A stretch of DNA of 64,000 bases from Pleurostoma richardsiae (lineage: Eukaryota; Ascomycota; Sordariomycetes; Calosphaeriales; Pleurostomataceae), in contig JANBVO010000001.1 of NCBI GenBank assembly GCA_030052745.1, positions 2,232,001 through 2,296,000 of the forward strand, in the 5' to 3' direction. Below are positions 9,971 to 21,660 of the stretch, one piece after another (the stretch's first letter is position 1; each line of letters starts with the position of its first letter). The notes below the pieces were generated by a model. That model was given only the letters and a program-made list of their open reading frames with translations, did no database searches and was not told where the DNA came from. Both the position numbers and the translations under genes were made by a program.

Positions 9971-12245
9971 TCATTCAGTCGTCAGAGCCAACAGTTCCTC
10001 CAACTCAGAGTTGAGTAGCTCTCTGCTAGTCAGTGTGAACCTTCCGTTCTCCAAGGCTTTGAGGAGCATCACCGACTTTTCATGGTTCTTCCCCATGAAC
10101 TTGATCGAGTAAATAAGTGCGCGTTCGAACCACGGCTCTGCAGAATCCCAGTATGACCTTTTTTGCCATTCCGCGCCAACGGCAATGTGGAAGTTGAGGA
10201 GTGTCTTCTGTTCTCTTCTGGATTGTAGATGCCCTGACTCTAGGTGCTCGGCTGTGAGTTCAAGAACGTCTTCGCACTTCGAGAGCAAGGTAAGATCAAA
10301 GTATAAGAATGCCATATCCCGAAATGCCTTAAGTTGACGATGGTCAGGACTGTTGTCACCGCTCCAATACTGTCGAAGGCTGGGAAGCAGGGCGTCAAGA
10401 GCTTCAGCAGCAGGTTGAGCCATTGCCTTCTTCATGTAGAACTTGCACAGACATTGGCGGGCATGTATGATCTGTGCAAGGGCCTCCTTACTTTCACAGT
10501 ATTCGACAAGGCCTTGGAGTATATGCTGTAAATCAGCAGGCGACTGATATATTTTCTGGGAAGACATCAGAATCTCGATAAGCCGGAGTTGGACCTCCAC
10601 AGCTTCATCGCTGTCGGGCTTGTGAAAGAGTTTCTTGATATCGGCTTCCGGGAATGTCACCACCATCGATGGTCCCGGCAGTACCCCCGGGATTTTGGGT
10701 ACCGTGTCGTTCTTATCTCTCCAAACTTCTGCGACCTTATACACGAGGAGCTCTGCATCTTCATCCCTTGACCAAGACCTCAGCAACTCGACAACTTTCA
10801 AGTAATGAACAATCGTCTTGTTATTACGAAGGCCGTACTTGCTAACTAGACATGAACCAAGCCAATCAAGGATGGAATTGGCTTCATCCATGCCGTCATG
10901 GCCTCCCAGGAGTTGTACTAGCTCATATGCAACATCCAATGTAAGATCATGAGTAGGAGCCAACATGTCCTGCAGCGCGGAGAGCGTGGTTCGTAGCTTT
11001 GGTAATGCTTCGGTTATGTTTCCCCCATTGGCTAAGAAAAGGGCATCCGATCTCATGGCCTGAATCTCTCTTATGTTCTTCTTAGAATTCGAAAACATGG
11101 AGATGAGAACCTCTCGACCCGGCTGCAGCGGTGTTTGCCAAGGAAAAGCTGAAGAAGACGGCGGGGGGAGTATCGGCGGCAACATGCCATGAGACGGAGT
11201 CATCACTTCCGAGTTTGGAGCCGAATCATAGGACCGTTGCGGAACTGTTATCGAGCCGTGACTAAAAGGGGTCCATGGCCGACCGTGAGTGCTCCGCGGT
11301 CTGTCGGGGGTCCAAATAGTGCGCCCATGATGCCCTGGATCAACGCGGAAGTGAAATTGACGGCCGTCAGCACCAAAGCTTGAGGGCTGCCTCACAAGAG
11401 CATTTTGGATGACGGGCGATATAGTCGGCGTCCTAATAACTAGTTCGCTAGGTAGGACAGGGGATTCTATTATAGGCTTAGCTAGTACGCTTATCTTTTC
11501 ATACAGGCATGAACATACCGAGCTGTTGTTCGTCGTTCTCTTTTCCTGCTCTCTCACATTTTCTTCTGATCTCCTCGGCCGTCCATCTCTTCGGACCCAG
11601 GACAAACTCTGTGTTTTTGGGCTTCCTCTCGTCCACAATGCGGGCAAGCTTTCCAGCAACCTTGCGAGGTATATTCTTAACAAATCCCCATTCTTGGAAT
11701 TTGTCTTTGTACATCTGCAAGCTGGGTACGTAAGGCTCCGGTCGAATGAGAACTGAGACGCCATGTTCTTACCTCGCGTCGAAACCATGGCGCTCCTTCA
11801 TAAGCCGCATCGTCTCCCTTAGTGTATTATCTTCATCCATGTAAAGAACCCGGATTTGAGACTTATTTTTCATCCAACTTGGTGCAGAAGGCCCTCGAAG
11901 CTTTTGCTTGCGTGCCCTCCGGGCCGAAGCGGTGTCCGTCGGTGCGACCTCCGAGACAAGACTCGTTTGTATAGCTGAGGGAGCTGCAGATGGGATGGAC
12001 GGAGTTCGTAATGTAGGATACTCAGAGTCAAATATGTCAAAGTCATCAAACAACTCATTTTCTGGAAGGTGTGATGAATACTGTAAGTACTCAGTGGCAT
12101 CGCGAGAGTTAGTCTGATCTCCGTCTATGGGGATTTGGAGATCCCGGAGGCTGAGGGCGGTCGGGTTGGGGGTAGCGGTGAATGGCCAGGTGGTCGAGTC
12201 AAGTCCGCCAACTTCCAAGAACGCTGTCCACTCCGGATCATCCAT
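9971..12245 (-). CDS. Clr5 domain protein
   Basis: Exons: 11773-12245, 11519-11721 and 9971-11439, giving 714 aa with consistent phases. The Clr5 domain, named from fission yeast silencing factor Clr5 and common in Pezizomycotina, lies at about residues 121-175. It runs across the first intron: SWMKNKSQIRVLYMDEDNTL, ETMRLMKERHGFDAS, then LQMYKDKFQEWGFVKN. A basic segment follows (RKVAGKLARIVDERKPK). The C-terminal 400 residues are helical and TPR-like in spacing (for example YCESKEALAQIIHARQCLCK and AEPWFERALIYSIKFMG), but I cannot assign repeats firmly. The upstream region is shared with the divergent AAA gene. It probably acts in the nucleus or as a scaffold; function is unknown. Confidence 0.82.
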
Positions 12246-13525
12246 TGCAATAGATGCTCAAGTGCCTCCAATCCTAAGAGCTCCATGTAATGTCGGAATG
12301 ATTCCTGTGCGATGGGGTAACATTAGGTGGCAGGGACAGCAGTTTTCGGGGCCTCTAGACCTCGTGGGGTGGGCGCCTTAGGCATACAGATAAGTTTTCC
12401 TACGGAAATGATCCAATTGTCTTCCGGTATCGCAAAAGTTGGAAGAAGTAGTCAAAAGAGTTCGAGGTACATGAATGTGTCTGCACCGCCCCACTAGCGA
12501 ATGGTGGCTGGAGATAGAAGTCTTCGAAAGTGTCTGAAAGTACAATACCCCTGTCTAGGAGGGTCACAGCCTACCAATATTATTTCTTGAAAGTTTCTGC
12601 TTCACTTGATTGATGCCGTCTAAAGTCTCGAAAGGTTTTGTAAAGTCGTACCCAATGAACTATATCTTAAGCCGTACATTGCGATAATACAACGAGAGAC
12701 AGGTCGTCCTGTGAGCTCTCAATCAACATTTGCTTTCGATTTGTTAGTCCGTCGAAGAGTACGACTTTGGCCACGGTAACGCCCAACCAGAACCGGCCAA
12801 AATGCCACTGCAAAATGAAGTACACAGCCCCATAATTGTGATTGAAGAGAAGCGCACTAACCCACAGTTCGCAGGAGACAGTTTACATGGTTGCCGACCG
12901 CAAGTCATCAGCGTTCCTCGAGAATCCGGTTATGCAGCGGTGGTTGCGTGAATCAACCAGAGAAATGCCTTTCCATATACTAGCCCAAGTACACTTGCTG
13001 AGACCGTCACACGACTCGGTAGAGAAATCAAGTGCTACAGATTCCAATAGGGGTCCGGGGAGGAGTTCAAGCTTGGGATATTTGTCACGCTGAAGGCGAT
13101 GCCGAAGCCGTACGGCTTAGAGAGATCGATGTATTTGGTGTATGGCTATATCAACTACTAATATATCCGTGAATCAATGGGTTATGATTGAAAGTCGCTG
13201 ATCGCCTTCACTTTTCACCTTCCTCCTTCCTTTTGCTGCAACTACGTTTGTCTTTAGGCGAACCGCCTAGTAATAAGTCGTGTTCTGCTTGGGTACGTCC
13301 TTGGTACGTCCTTGGTACCTTCGCTTTACTTCTCTTGAGCTGAGCAAATCAGATATAACAGCAGTGGCTCCTGCTTCTCATAGGTTGGGACCCTGCTAAC
13401 CGATTATTATAAATTCCCACGCCTCTCCCTTCTCTCCTCTTCTAGCACTGAGAAAACTTTTATCTCGACCTTCCATTCCCTCCCCTATACGAATATCCTC
13501 AGCTGCATTATCCAGGAAACTAAAA
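12246..13525. promoter_or_regulatory. Divergent intergenic region, Clr5 gene / AAA gene
   Basis: A 1.28-kb spacer between two divergent starts. A tandem repeat lies at 13292-13320. A TATA-like TTATTATAAAT sits near 13404-13413, about 115 bp before the AAA start codon. A pyrimidine-rich stretch (about 13421-13500) precedes that ATG, as is common in fungal promoters. I see no credible gene; an 83-codon open frame at 12842-13093 has no recognisable features. Confidence 0.45.
13292..13320. repeat. 11-nt tandem repeat, about 2.6 copies
   Basis: The unit GGTACGTCCTT is repeated exactly at 13292-13302 and 13303-13313, followed by a partial copy. It lies upstream of the AAA ATPase gene. Confidence 0.7.
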
Positions 13526-15788
13526 ATGGATCCCAATGATACAACACAGGACTCTCCGGAGCCGCCTTATCTTCCTCCTCTCCAATTCCTCCAGTCTCCT
13601 CAAGTCGATGTCGGTGTCAATTGTGAGCTTAGCAAGTATGAACGCATCACCAATGCCAAAGGAGAGAAGATGACTCTTCGAACTGGGACGAGTCGCGCTA
13701 GTCTAGGCATCAAAGTCCGGGAACCTGCAGCTTCCCAGTCGGCTCTGGTACTCGTCACGGACGTTGTCGATGACGATGACGGCTTTGCGCACACAGAACT
13801 TGAGATTCAATCACTCTACATGAAAGAGGCCATCAAGCAATGCGTCCCTTCCTTTGCAGGACTCGACATTGAACGGAAATCTATTCTCCTACACGACGAG
13901 CCAAGATGTCTTTTCCACCACCGAGACGCGCTCATCAAGTACCATCAGCATTGTGCTGATAACAACAGGAGGGATGCTGCACTCCATGTCAAATTCCTCC
14001 TGGATTACATGTTCAACACACTGAGCTCTGATATTCGTCACTTCACCCAGTTTATGGACAACCCACTCATGCAGCCTGCTTTGGATTACTTCAGTTTATG
14101 GATGGCCTTTGTCCCCGGAGAATTGGTATATGTGTCCCACAGAGCGAACATGCATCACCAGCTGAGCGGCCGTCTATGTCTCCTCACGGACATGGCGAGA
14201 TGCCGCTGTAAAAAGCCATGGTGTTCGCAATACAATTGGAGGTTGAAAGCCCACATCATCGAATTTGATGGAACTGATTTTGGCCATGCCCACAGCTGCT
14301 TCACGATTCCCCGGTATGATGGAGTGAAAGCCCTTCAAGACCTGCACGTCGTGCCATTAAAATATCACCCAAATCAGGAGAGAATTCGGCATGATCTTAT
14401 TGCACGTGGTAAAAAGTTTGCGGGGTTCACGAAGCACCACTATGCGCAATATGCAGGAGTTGCTGAGTTACTGAGTGACAACCGGAATCTGAGTTCCGAC
14501 GGCGAAGAAGATTGGTTTCCTCAACGATCAACAAAGGTAGGGTCCAAACTCTATAATTCATTCATAACTAATATCGTCGCCTAGGTCAATGGTCGAATCA
14601 TCATTGATGGCAAAGCTTGTTATGAGGCTCGTCCAAGTCTCGAGCCTTGTCTGCTGACCACAGAGAAGTGGTTTCGCACGGAACTTGGACAACACTTGAA
14701 GATGTCTGATGAAGAGTATATGATCTGTTCTGATGTGGCTGCTGGTTACTCTCTGGAACAGAAGAAATGGGGTTTCTTCAGCGTCGATTCAATCCAGGAC
14801 ATCGAGTTTAACGACGATGCATTCGACTCGCTCATAATCCAAGAGGATTCCAAGAAGATGATGCTGGCTTTGGTGAAATCTCATGCAGAGGGAGAGCTTG
14901 CTTTTGACGATGTAATCAAGGGTAAGGGCAAAGGCCTTATCTTCCTGTTGTACGGCGAACCTGGAACGGGAAAAACTCTCACTGCAGGTGAGTATACAAC
15001 TGGAAATTGTGGTTGTCGTACGCAAAGCTGACATCATGTTGCAGAAAGTATCGCAGACTATACGAGAATGCCGCTCCTGAGAATGGATGCTGCGATACTA
15101 GGGTTAAACATGACAGAGGTCCAGGAAAATTTAGCCTCGACATTCAGTACGGCGGAACGCTGGAATGCAATCACCTTATTGGATGAAGCAGACGTCTTCT
15201 TAGAGCAGAGGAGACTAGCGGATATGGAACGCAACAGACTCGTTGCAGGTACGATGTTTTCTCCTATTATATGTGTCCTTTAAGTCCAGGTCTGACATTG
15301 TTTGTAATGATTATTTAGCTTTCCTCCAGGTTCTCGAATACTTCAGCGGTATCATATTTCTCACTACGAACCGCATCGATTTCTTTGACAAAGCCTTCAA
15401 GTCGCGCATTCACATGGCTTTATATTACCCCCCGCTTGACTTGTCTAGTCGAAGCAGTATATGGCAGAACCTTCTTACTCGGCCTGGTCTCAAAGTCAGC
15501 CCTGAAGTACTTCATAGAAGTGAGCTCAATTCACTCGCAGGAGACGATTTAAATGGTCGACAAATAAAGAACGTCGTGCAAATTGCCAATGCACTAGCCG
15601 TTGGTCAGGGAGTCCCTATAGGCGGCGAACATCTGAGGCTTTCTCTGGCCGTAATGAACGCGTCTAATAGTGATTTCGACTTGAACACTTCTAATGAGAT
15701 TGATGAAGAAGGAATCGCTGAGGATCACTCCAAGAATAATCGGCCTTGCAAACGAAGACGGATAGCTGACGATGCTTCTCGGGAGTAG
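13526..15788 (+). CDS. DUF7025-type AAA+ ATPase
   Basis: Exons: 13526-14536, 14585-14987, 15045-15248 and 15319-15788, giving 695 aa with consistent phases; introns are 48, 57 and 70 nt. The N-terminal half matches the fungal family with a DUF7025-like domain followed by one AAA module. Within it lie LWMAFVPGELVY and a CRCKKPWC cysteine cluster. The ATPase core is complete: Walker A GEPGTGKT (about 461-468, split from its helix by intron 2), Walker B ITLLDEADVFLEQR, and sensor 1 LTTNR followed by FKSRIHMALYYPPL. The C-terminus has a basic, possible nuclear localisation signal (PCKRRRIAD). These are usually annotated as uncharacterised AAA ATPases; substrate and compartment are unknown. Confidence 0.88.
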
Positions 15789-16853
15789 GTGATAGGGATA
15801 AGGCTGGAGTTAACAAACAGGTTTCTGGCACATATATCTAAACCTTTCAGATCCTCAAACCCATCAAAGTATATCGGGTGCCGTAGCGGGCTGTACAGTG
15901 CCTCGCTCAAAATCACTCCTGAATCACTAATGACGGCGCGGGCCGAGCAACGAATTTGCAAGAGCTTGGCATCACGCGAAATATCTCCTTTTCTCTTCTC
16001 TTCTTTTTACTGGTATTTTCACATTGTTACAGGTCGTTGCATTTGTAGACTATTGAGGGTGCGTGGTCACTGAAGGAGAGGGTTGATGCGGGAGTCGAGC
16101 ATCAAAAAGCTATGAAATGGTTCTTTATTGGTAGAGCAACAGTAGTTCATTACTTACTGAAAAGAGTGAACCGTTCAAAAGTCCTACCGTCTCATACCTT
16201 TCTCCGGTCCCGAATTCTCGTTCGCGGGCTGTCTGACGAACATCGAGCACATACTAGGTACGGAGGCCTAGGTGGTAGTGTATGCCGCGAGACTTTCACT
16301 TCATTGCTCACTTCGGGCTGACGGCCTCACAAGACTGAAGCTTTATCTGCAAGGGGATCGGTATATTCACAAGGCAAAGAAGGGAGATATTACACGAAGG
16401 GTAGTATATTAATAGTTATAAAACTTCAACTTGCCGGTTACTCTCCGAACGCCGGCGAACGGCCTTGAAAGGAGCCTGTATGGGTTCTAGGCCCTAAAAG
16501 GAGTTCGGCCCAGTTACGATATTTCGTACGTTAGTAAATTTTTATAGTAGTCCGACGTTAATATTAGTTCACGACGCTACGTAGTTTTTTTATTTATTAT
16601 CCGTCGTGGAAGCTAAACTTTTGTCACCCCACTGTAGGTAGCACCGAAAGCCGGGGAACCATTTCCGGGGAACCCGGCCTCGCTACTTAACTGCGCTTCT
16701 GGATCTTTCGGTTACAGAACCCGAGATGCCACTCTCGCGCCGGTGCTCCCGACAATTTTTTTTTTTTCCGCCAACACGCCATTCATAACAACACCATGCC
16801 AAGGCTTTCTGAAACATGGGCTATCAGCAGCAATAATCGATGTATGCCAGACG
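15789..16853. other. Intergenic, no gene seen; A+T-rich central part
   Basis: About 1.07 kb. The left part is probably the AAA gene's 3' UTR. The stretch 16370-16620 is visibly richer in A and T than its surroundings. CCGGGGAACC occurs twice, at 16651-16660 and near 16665-16674. A run of T precedes the next gene (about 16757-16768). No coding feature could be recognised. Confidence 0.45.
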
Positions 16854-17474
16854 ATGCAGCAGGACCAGAGGACAGACAGGCCGGCCACCCCAGACCTCCC
16901 GCCACCCCCCAATTACCCCGGGGGCTATGCCGCGCACCTGCGCTACCTCGCGCGCCTGTCCGTCGACCTCGAGCCCCTGAACACGCCGCTTCCCCCGTCC
17001 GCCGCCTCCAGCAGGCCGAGCACACCCACGGCACCCCGGCCGGCGAGCCGGCAGGGATACGTGCCGGAGCGGATGGTCTACGCGCCTCAGCCAGCGTCGC
17101 CCAGTCCGGCTATCACTCCCGTGCAGGGTTCGTCCCGGCCCGGATCTACCTACCAGTCCACCACCCCTACTCCGTCCACCCCCTATCTCTGCTACGACAC
17201 GGAAGCCCAGAAGGACGTTCCCGTCGGGCCGGCCCACCACCACCCGCCTCCACAGCGGGTCTACCTGCCGTCCCCCTCGGACCGCCTGCACTTCCGCAGG
17301 CCGGGGGAGAAGATCCCCAAGAAGCACCCCGGGCGGTGCTGCGGGCTGTGCGAGGTCTTGGCGGCCAACCGGGTGGGCGGGATGATCGGGGGGTGGATCA
17401 CGGGTATTGGGACGTTCTTGCTGCTGCGTGTCGCGGGCTGCTGCGCGGCGACGATGGCTGGGCTTGGCCAGTAG
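16854..17474 (+). CDS. Proline-rich hypothetical protein with glycine-rich hydrophobic tail
   Basis: 206 aa from the only in-frame ATG (16854). Residues 1-150 are a disordered Pro/Ser/Thr-rich stretch (PPPPNYPGGYAAHLRYLARL, then many SP and TP pairs). A basic motif RRPGEKIPKKHPGRCCGLCE leads into one hydrophobic segment, NRVGGMIGGWITGIGTFLLL, whose glycine spacing recalls glycine zippers. It ends in a second cysteine pair. I do not recognise the family. The layout suggests a tail-anchored membrane protein with a cytosolic disordered arm; palmitoylation of the cysteines is conceivable. An upstream spliced exon cannot be ruled out. Confidence 0.6.
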   Translation: MQQDQRTDRPATPDLPPPPNYPGGYAAHLRYLARLSVDLEPLNTPLPPSAASSRPSTPTAPRPASRQGYVPERMVYAPQPASPSPAITPVQGSSRPGSTYQSTTPTPSTPYLCYDTEAQKDVPVGPAHHHPPPQRVYLPSPSDRLHFRRPGEKIPKKHPGRCCGLCEVLAANRVGGMIGGWITGIGTFLLLRVAGCCAATMAGLGQ

Positions 17475-19280
17475 GTGTCAAGGCCTTGACGTGATGTTTT
17501 TTTCAAGTTGGGAAAAGAGGGAGGGGGTAGAAAATGGCATGGTGTAGTAAAAAGCAACACAACGTGGGTGCCATGGGTGTTGCGTGCATCAATGATGGTT
17601 TCTCACAGTTCAAAATACTTCTCGGGCGCGCATGAGTGTATACCTAGATCGGGAGTTACGGGGCGTGCATGTATTATGGTCTCCGGCGGCTAGAAACTTC
17701 AGGAAATGGGATGGCAACGAAGGCAGAGTTGGCTGTTGAGCGACTTCAAAAAGGAATCTATGGCCAAAAGTGGAAGAGCATATGCAAAGTGATCTGGACG
17801 AGGCAACAGAATACTTAATGGGATTATAATAAGACGTATTGTCATTGCTCACCAAAGTTTAGCAATACTTCACCAGACGCTTCTTATGTTCTGGTCTCAG
17901 TGGCTGGAGACTAGGAGGTTGCGTGAATTGGTACCAAATAGAAGACGAGGAAACCGAATTAAGCACCCGCACTTCACATATCTTGTAGTAACACCCTGCG
18001 CAGCCAGCTCGGTATGCAATTTACATACCCATCCTTGACCATGTTGAGGTGATGAGTAACGGCGAAGGCGATCCTGTCCCCGGTCTCCTCGCTTCCCGTG
18101 TTAAGGCACTAGTCGCTTTGTTAAGTAGTAAGACTTTGGAGTTAGCACAAGAAATTCGGGGGGATAGCAACGGGGATGTAAATCTTGACTTACCAGGAAT
18201 CTAAAGCCATAACCCAGTCAGTGCTCGATATCCTACATCGGAGCAACTAGACCACCAGCTCCACAGAGATAGATATCTTAAGCCAGGGATTTTGTGGTCT
18301 AGCTACGCATTTCTGACAACGGAGGCGTTAGGAGTGGGGTTCCAGCCATCCTGCTAGCTGCCCGCTTAACTCTTAAGCGATTAACTACTTCGCCGAGTTC
18401 TCCAAAGAAAATAGCCCTATGCTTCGCTACAGGGGTTTTTGATATGAAGTTTCCTTCTTCATATCTCGTTTTAAAGTACTTCTCAAAAGTAAGAAGAGAG
18501 AAATAAACCTTTCCAGCTTTCATATAGCTCCTTTTTCGCCACAGCTAGCTATGGGAATTTGACTAGCTACATAACCCGAGGTTGTGTAAATAGCGCTCAG
18601 TGTCCGCCCGGCTCTCATTGACTTCCTTATCTCACAATAGGTGAGGCAGCGTTATCACTCCGTATCAGTCCAGCGCAAGGGGATCCGAAGCGCTGGCGGG
18701 TTCATCTCAATCAGGAAGGTCTCAGGCCTCGGCCCGGAGACGGCAGCTGGATAAAGCCGTTGTTTACCGCTCGTCGCCAATTTCCCAGGATATCTGCATG
18801 GACTACAACCTACGCCCTGGTCCTTTTATGAAGCTACGACTCCCGCGAACGATCACCGACCAGGGCTCTTGCATATCGTACCATGCTTGAACTGGCTTTA
18901 GACCACATGGATGAAGAGATAAGCTTCTTAGCTAGCAGCTAGACTTCGTCACGTCCTGCGGTGTGCCGACGTGCCGAATGTGCGAGATCCGTACAGCACC
19001 ATTATATTGTAACACACCATGCGACTCACTGCAGGGAAAGGCAGAAGACTAAAATGCGACGATTTCGACATCATGATTGGTGGAATCAGCTGCCAAAGAT
19101 GTTCCCGGCGATATCCAGCTCAGTTCTGCACTATGTCCCTAGGCCACGATAAGTACGAATGTAGACTACATATAGACTCTCCTCGTTCTACTCTAAAACT
19201 CTGAATGGCTGCTTTCCTCTCCTCCTCGACCGACATAGTTCGATCCCGTAGGCTCGCGGGTAGCAGTCTAAGACGGCGAG
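17475..19280. other. Intergenic 1.8 kb, no convincing gene
   Basis: Only short frames occur here. The longest that looks protein-like is a 74-codon minus-strand frame at 18299-18523 (Lys/Phe-rich start), without a recognisable family, so I do not call it. A TATA-like CATATAGA at about 19169-19176 lies roughly 110 bp before the S28 peptidase start and may be its core promoter. Confidence 0.45.
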
Positions 19281-21047
19281 ATGAAATGTTCCTACGCTCT
19301 CCTGAGCGCCTTGGTCGGCAGCACAACGGCGACCTTCCCGGGCCTTCATGGCCGCATGGTCCCGCCGCCCCTTACAGATGATCGTGACGGCCTCCAGAAG
19401 CGCAGTACCACCGGTTCCGGAGTCTTCCAGCAACTGATCGATCACTCGAACCCGGATCTAGGCACTTTCTCGCAACGTTTCTGGTGGAATGACGAATTCT
19501 ATGCCGGTCCCGGTTCGCCCGTCGTTTTCTTCACCCCCGGCGAGGAGAATGCTGCGGCTTATACCGGTTACCTCAACAACAAAACCATCACAGGTGCATT
19601 CGGACAGGCTATCGGGGGTGCCGTCGTCATCATGGAGCACCGGTACTGGGGCACGTCGTCGCCGTACGAAGAGCTGACGACGGAGAACCTCCAGTACTTG
19701 ACCTTGCCGCAGTCGATTGCAGATACGACGTATTTCGCACGTAACGTACAGCTGCCTTTCGATATGGATGGTACAAGCCGACCTGATAAAGCCCCTTGGG
19801 TCTTCTCTGGGGGGAGCTATAGCGGTGCACTTTCAGGCTGGGTCGAGTCTGTCGACCCTGGAACTTTCTGGGCCTATCACGCCTCCAGTGCCGTTGTCGA
19901 GACTGTGGCGGACTTTGTAAGTAAATGCCTAGGCTTACTGGACGTCAAGAACGAGATTCTGATGATTTATAAAGTGGCAATACTTCTACCCGGTACAACA
20001 GGGTATGCCTAAGAACTGTAGTACCGATTTGTCGAAGGTGATCAATTACGTGGATAAAATCTTGATGAGTGACGACGAAACCCGGAAGCAGAAGTTGAAG
20101 GAAAAGTTTGGTCTCGGTGATGTTGTCCACGACGACGACTTCGCTAGTGTTCTGCAGTCCGGACCCTGGCAGTGGCAGACCATTGACTTTAGGTCTGGCT
20201 ATTCTGGTTTTTACAAGTTCTGTGATTATATTGAGAATGCATACGAGCCTGCGTTCCTGAATTCAACAGTTATTCCAGGAGAGGAGGGCGTTGGTCTCTG
20301 CAAGGCGCTAAATGGATTTGCGAAGTGGACAAAGGAAGTTATGTTCCCGGGAGGTAAGCTTGCATAAACCGAAAGACGTGGATATTACTAACGGAATTTC
20401 TAGCATGCGAAGGCTATGGTTATTGGACAGGCGAATATAATGCAGCCTGCTTCGATACTTATAACGCCAGTAACCCGTTCTATACTGATCTCTCACTCGA
20501 CAACGCTGCCGGTCGACAATGGATGTGGTACCTCTGTAACGAACCGTATGTATAACGAAACCAATTCTACGCGTTAGTAATATCATAGCTAACTCTTCTT
20601 CCTTCAAGCTTGGAATTCTGGCAGGACGGCGCCCCCGCTGGAGTGCCTAGCATTGTCTCCCGGCTCATCAATCCTGCATACTGGGAGCGACAATGCGGGC
20701 TCTTCTTCCCCGAGGAGGACGGCTATACGTACGGCATCGCCAAGGGAAAGGACGTAACTGATGTTAATGCCTATACGCGGGGCTGGTTCAATACTAACAG
20801 TACGCGCCTAATCTGGACGAACGGAGAATTTGACCCCTGGAGGGAGGGTACCGTATCTAGTGACTTCCGTCCCGGCGGGCCGTTCATTGGGACTCCCGAG
20901 GCGCCCGTGCAAGTTATCCCTGGTGGTATTCACTGCTTCGACCTGATCATGGCCAACGGGGCTGCCAACTCAGGAGTGCAGGCCGTGATTGACAACGAGA
21001 TCGCGATTGTAAAGGGATGGGTGGAGGAATTTTACAGCCGAAGATAG
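19281..21047 (+). CDS. Secreted S28 family prolyl peptidase
   Basis: Serine carboxypeptidase S28 relative (lysosomal Pro-X carboxypeptidase / fungal prolyl endopeptidase group), cleaving after proline. Exons: 19281-19916, 19975-20353, 20404-20545 and 20609-21047, giving 531 aa with consistent phases. A signal peptide is evident (MKCSYALLSALVGSTTA), followed by a possible dibasic Lys-Arg processing site near residue 41. The catalytic Ser is Ser179 in GGSYSGALSGW. The Asp lies in TNGEFDPWREG and the His in IPGGIHCFDL. N-glycosylation sequons such as NNKT and NSTV are present. Expected to be extracellular, probably acid-active as relatives are. No neighbour points to a specific pathway. Confidence 0.92.
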
Positions 21048-21660
21048 TCTACGCAAGAACCCGTACATGATGACCAAGATTAACAACATCGAACTATTCA
21101 CAAACTCGCTCATAATCAACGTTAGAGTTCATAGCTTATTAGGCTTGAGCGCACTTGCATGGGCTGATCGCCAGTCACTCGGAGTACATTGCTGACGATT
21201 TACCGAAGGAATCAAGGAAGAGAGACCGGTTAAGTAGTGCCTGAAATGAGCACGGGTAAAGCCGTCACGAAATGAGATATCGACTAGGTTGCGTGAAGCG
21301 ATCTTTGGATGACGCACAAATACCATACTCGGTCTCGAGACCACCCCTCAGCGAACCCCTCTGTCGTGTACAGACCCAAGTTGGCCGCTTTCCGTGAGCT
21401 GAAGGTTAAGCATGGCCAGATCTGAATAGCCGGCGATCATGCCAGCACATTCTTTCGACATCTCCTTACTTGGGCGACATTTGGATATAACAAGGACGAA
21501 GACCAGCGAAGGGACCCGGAACAAAATGACACGAGAACGGAGAGCCGCAACCGGTATCGAATTTCGATTGCACGATGTTATACGCCAGGGTTCACAAGAA
21601 GAGGGGAAACATCCGCCGCCTGATGGCCTGCGAAGGACATTCTTCTGGTGGCTAAGCCTC
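21048..21660. other. Intergenic, convergent 3' ends
   Basis: A 0.6-kb spacer between the S28 gene (+) and the F-box-like gene (-). Open frames here are short or overlap the neighbour's 3' end in antisense. I see nothing else in it. Confidence 0.5.
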
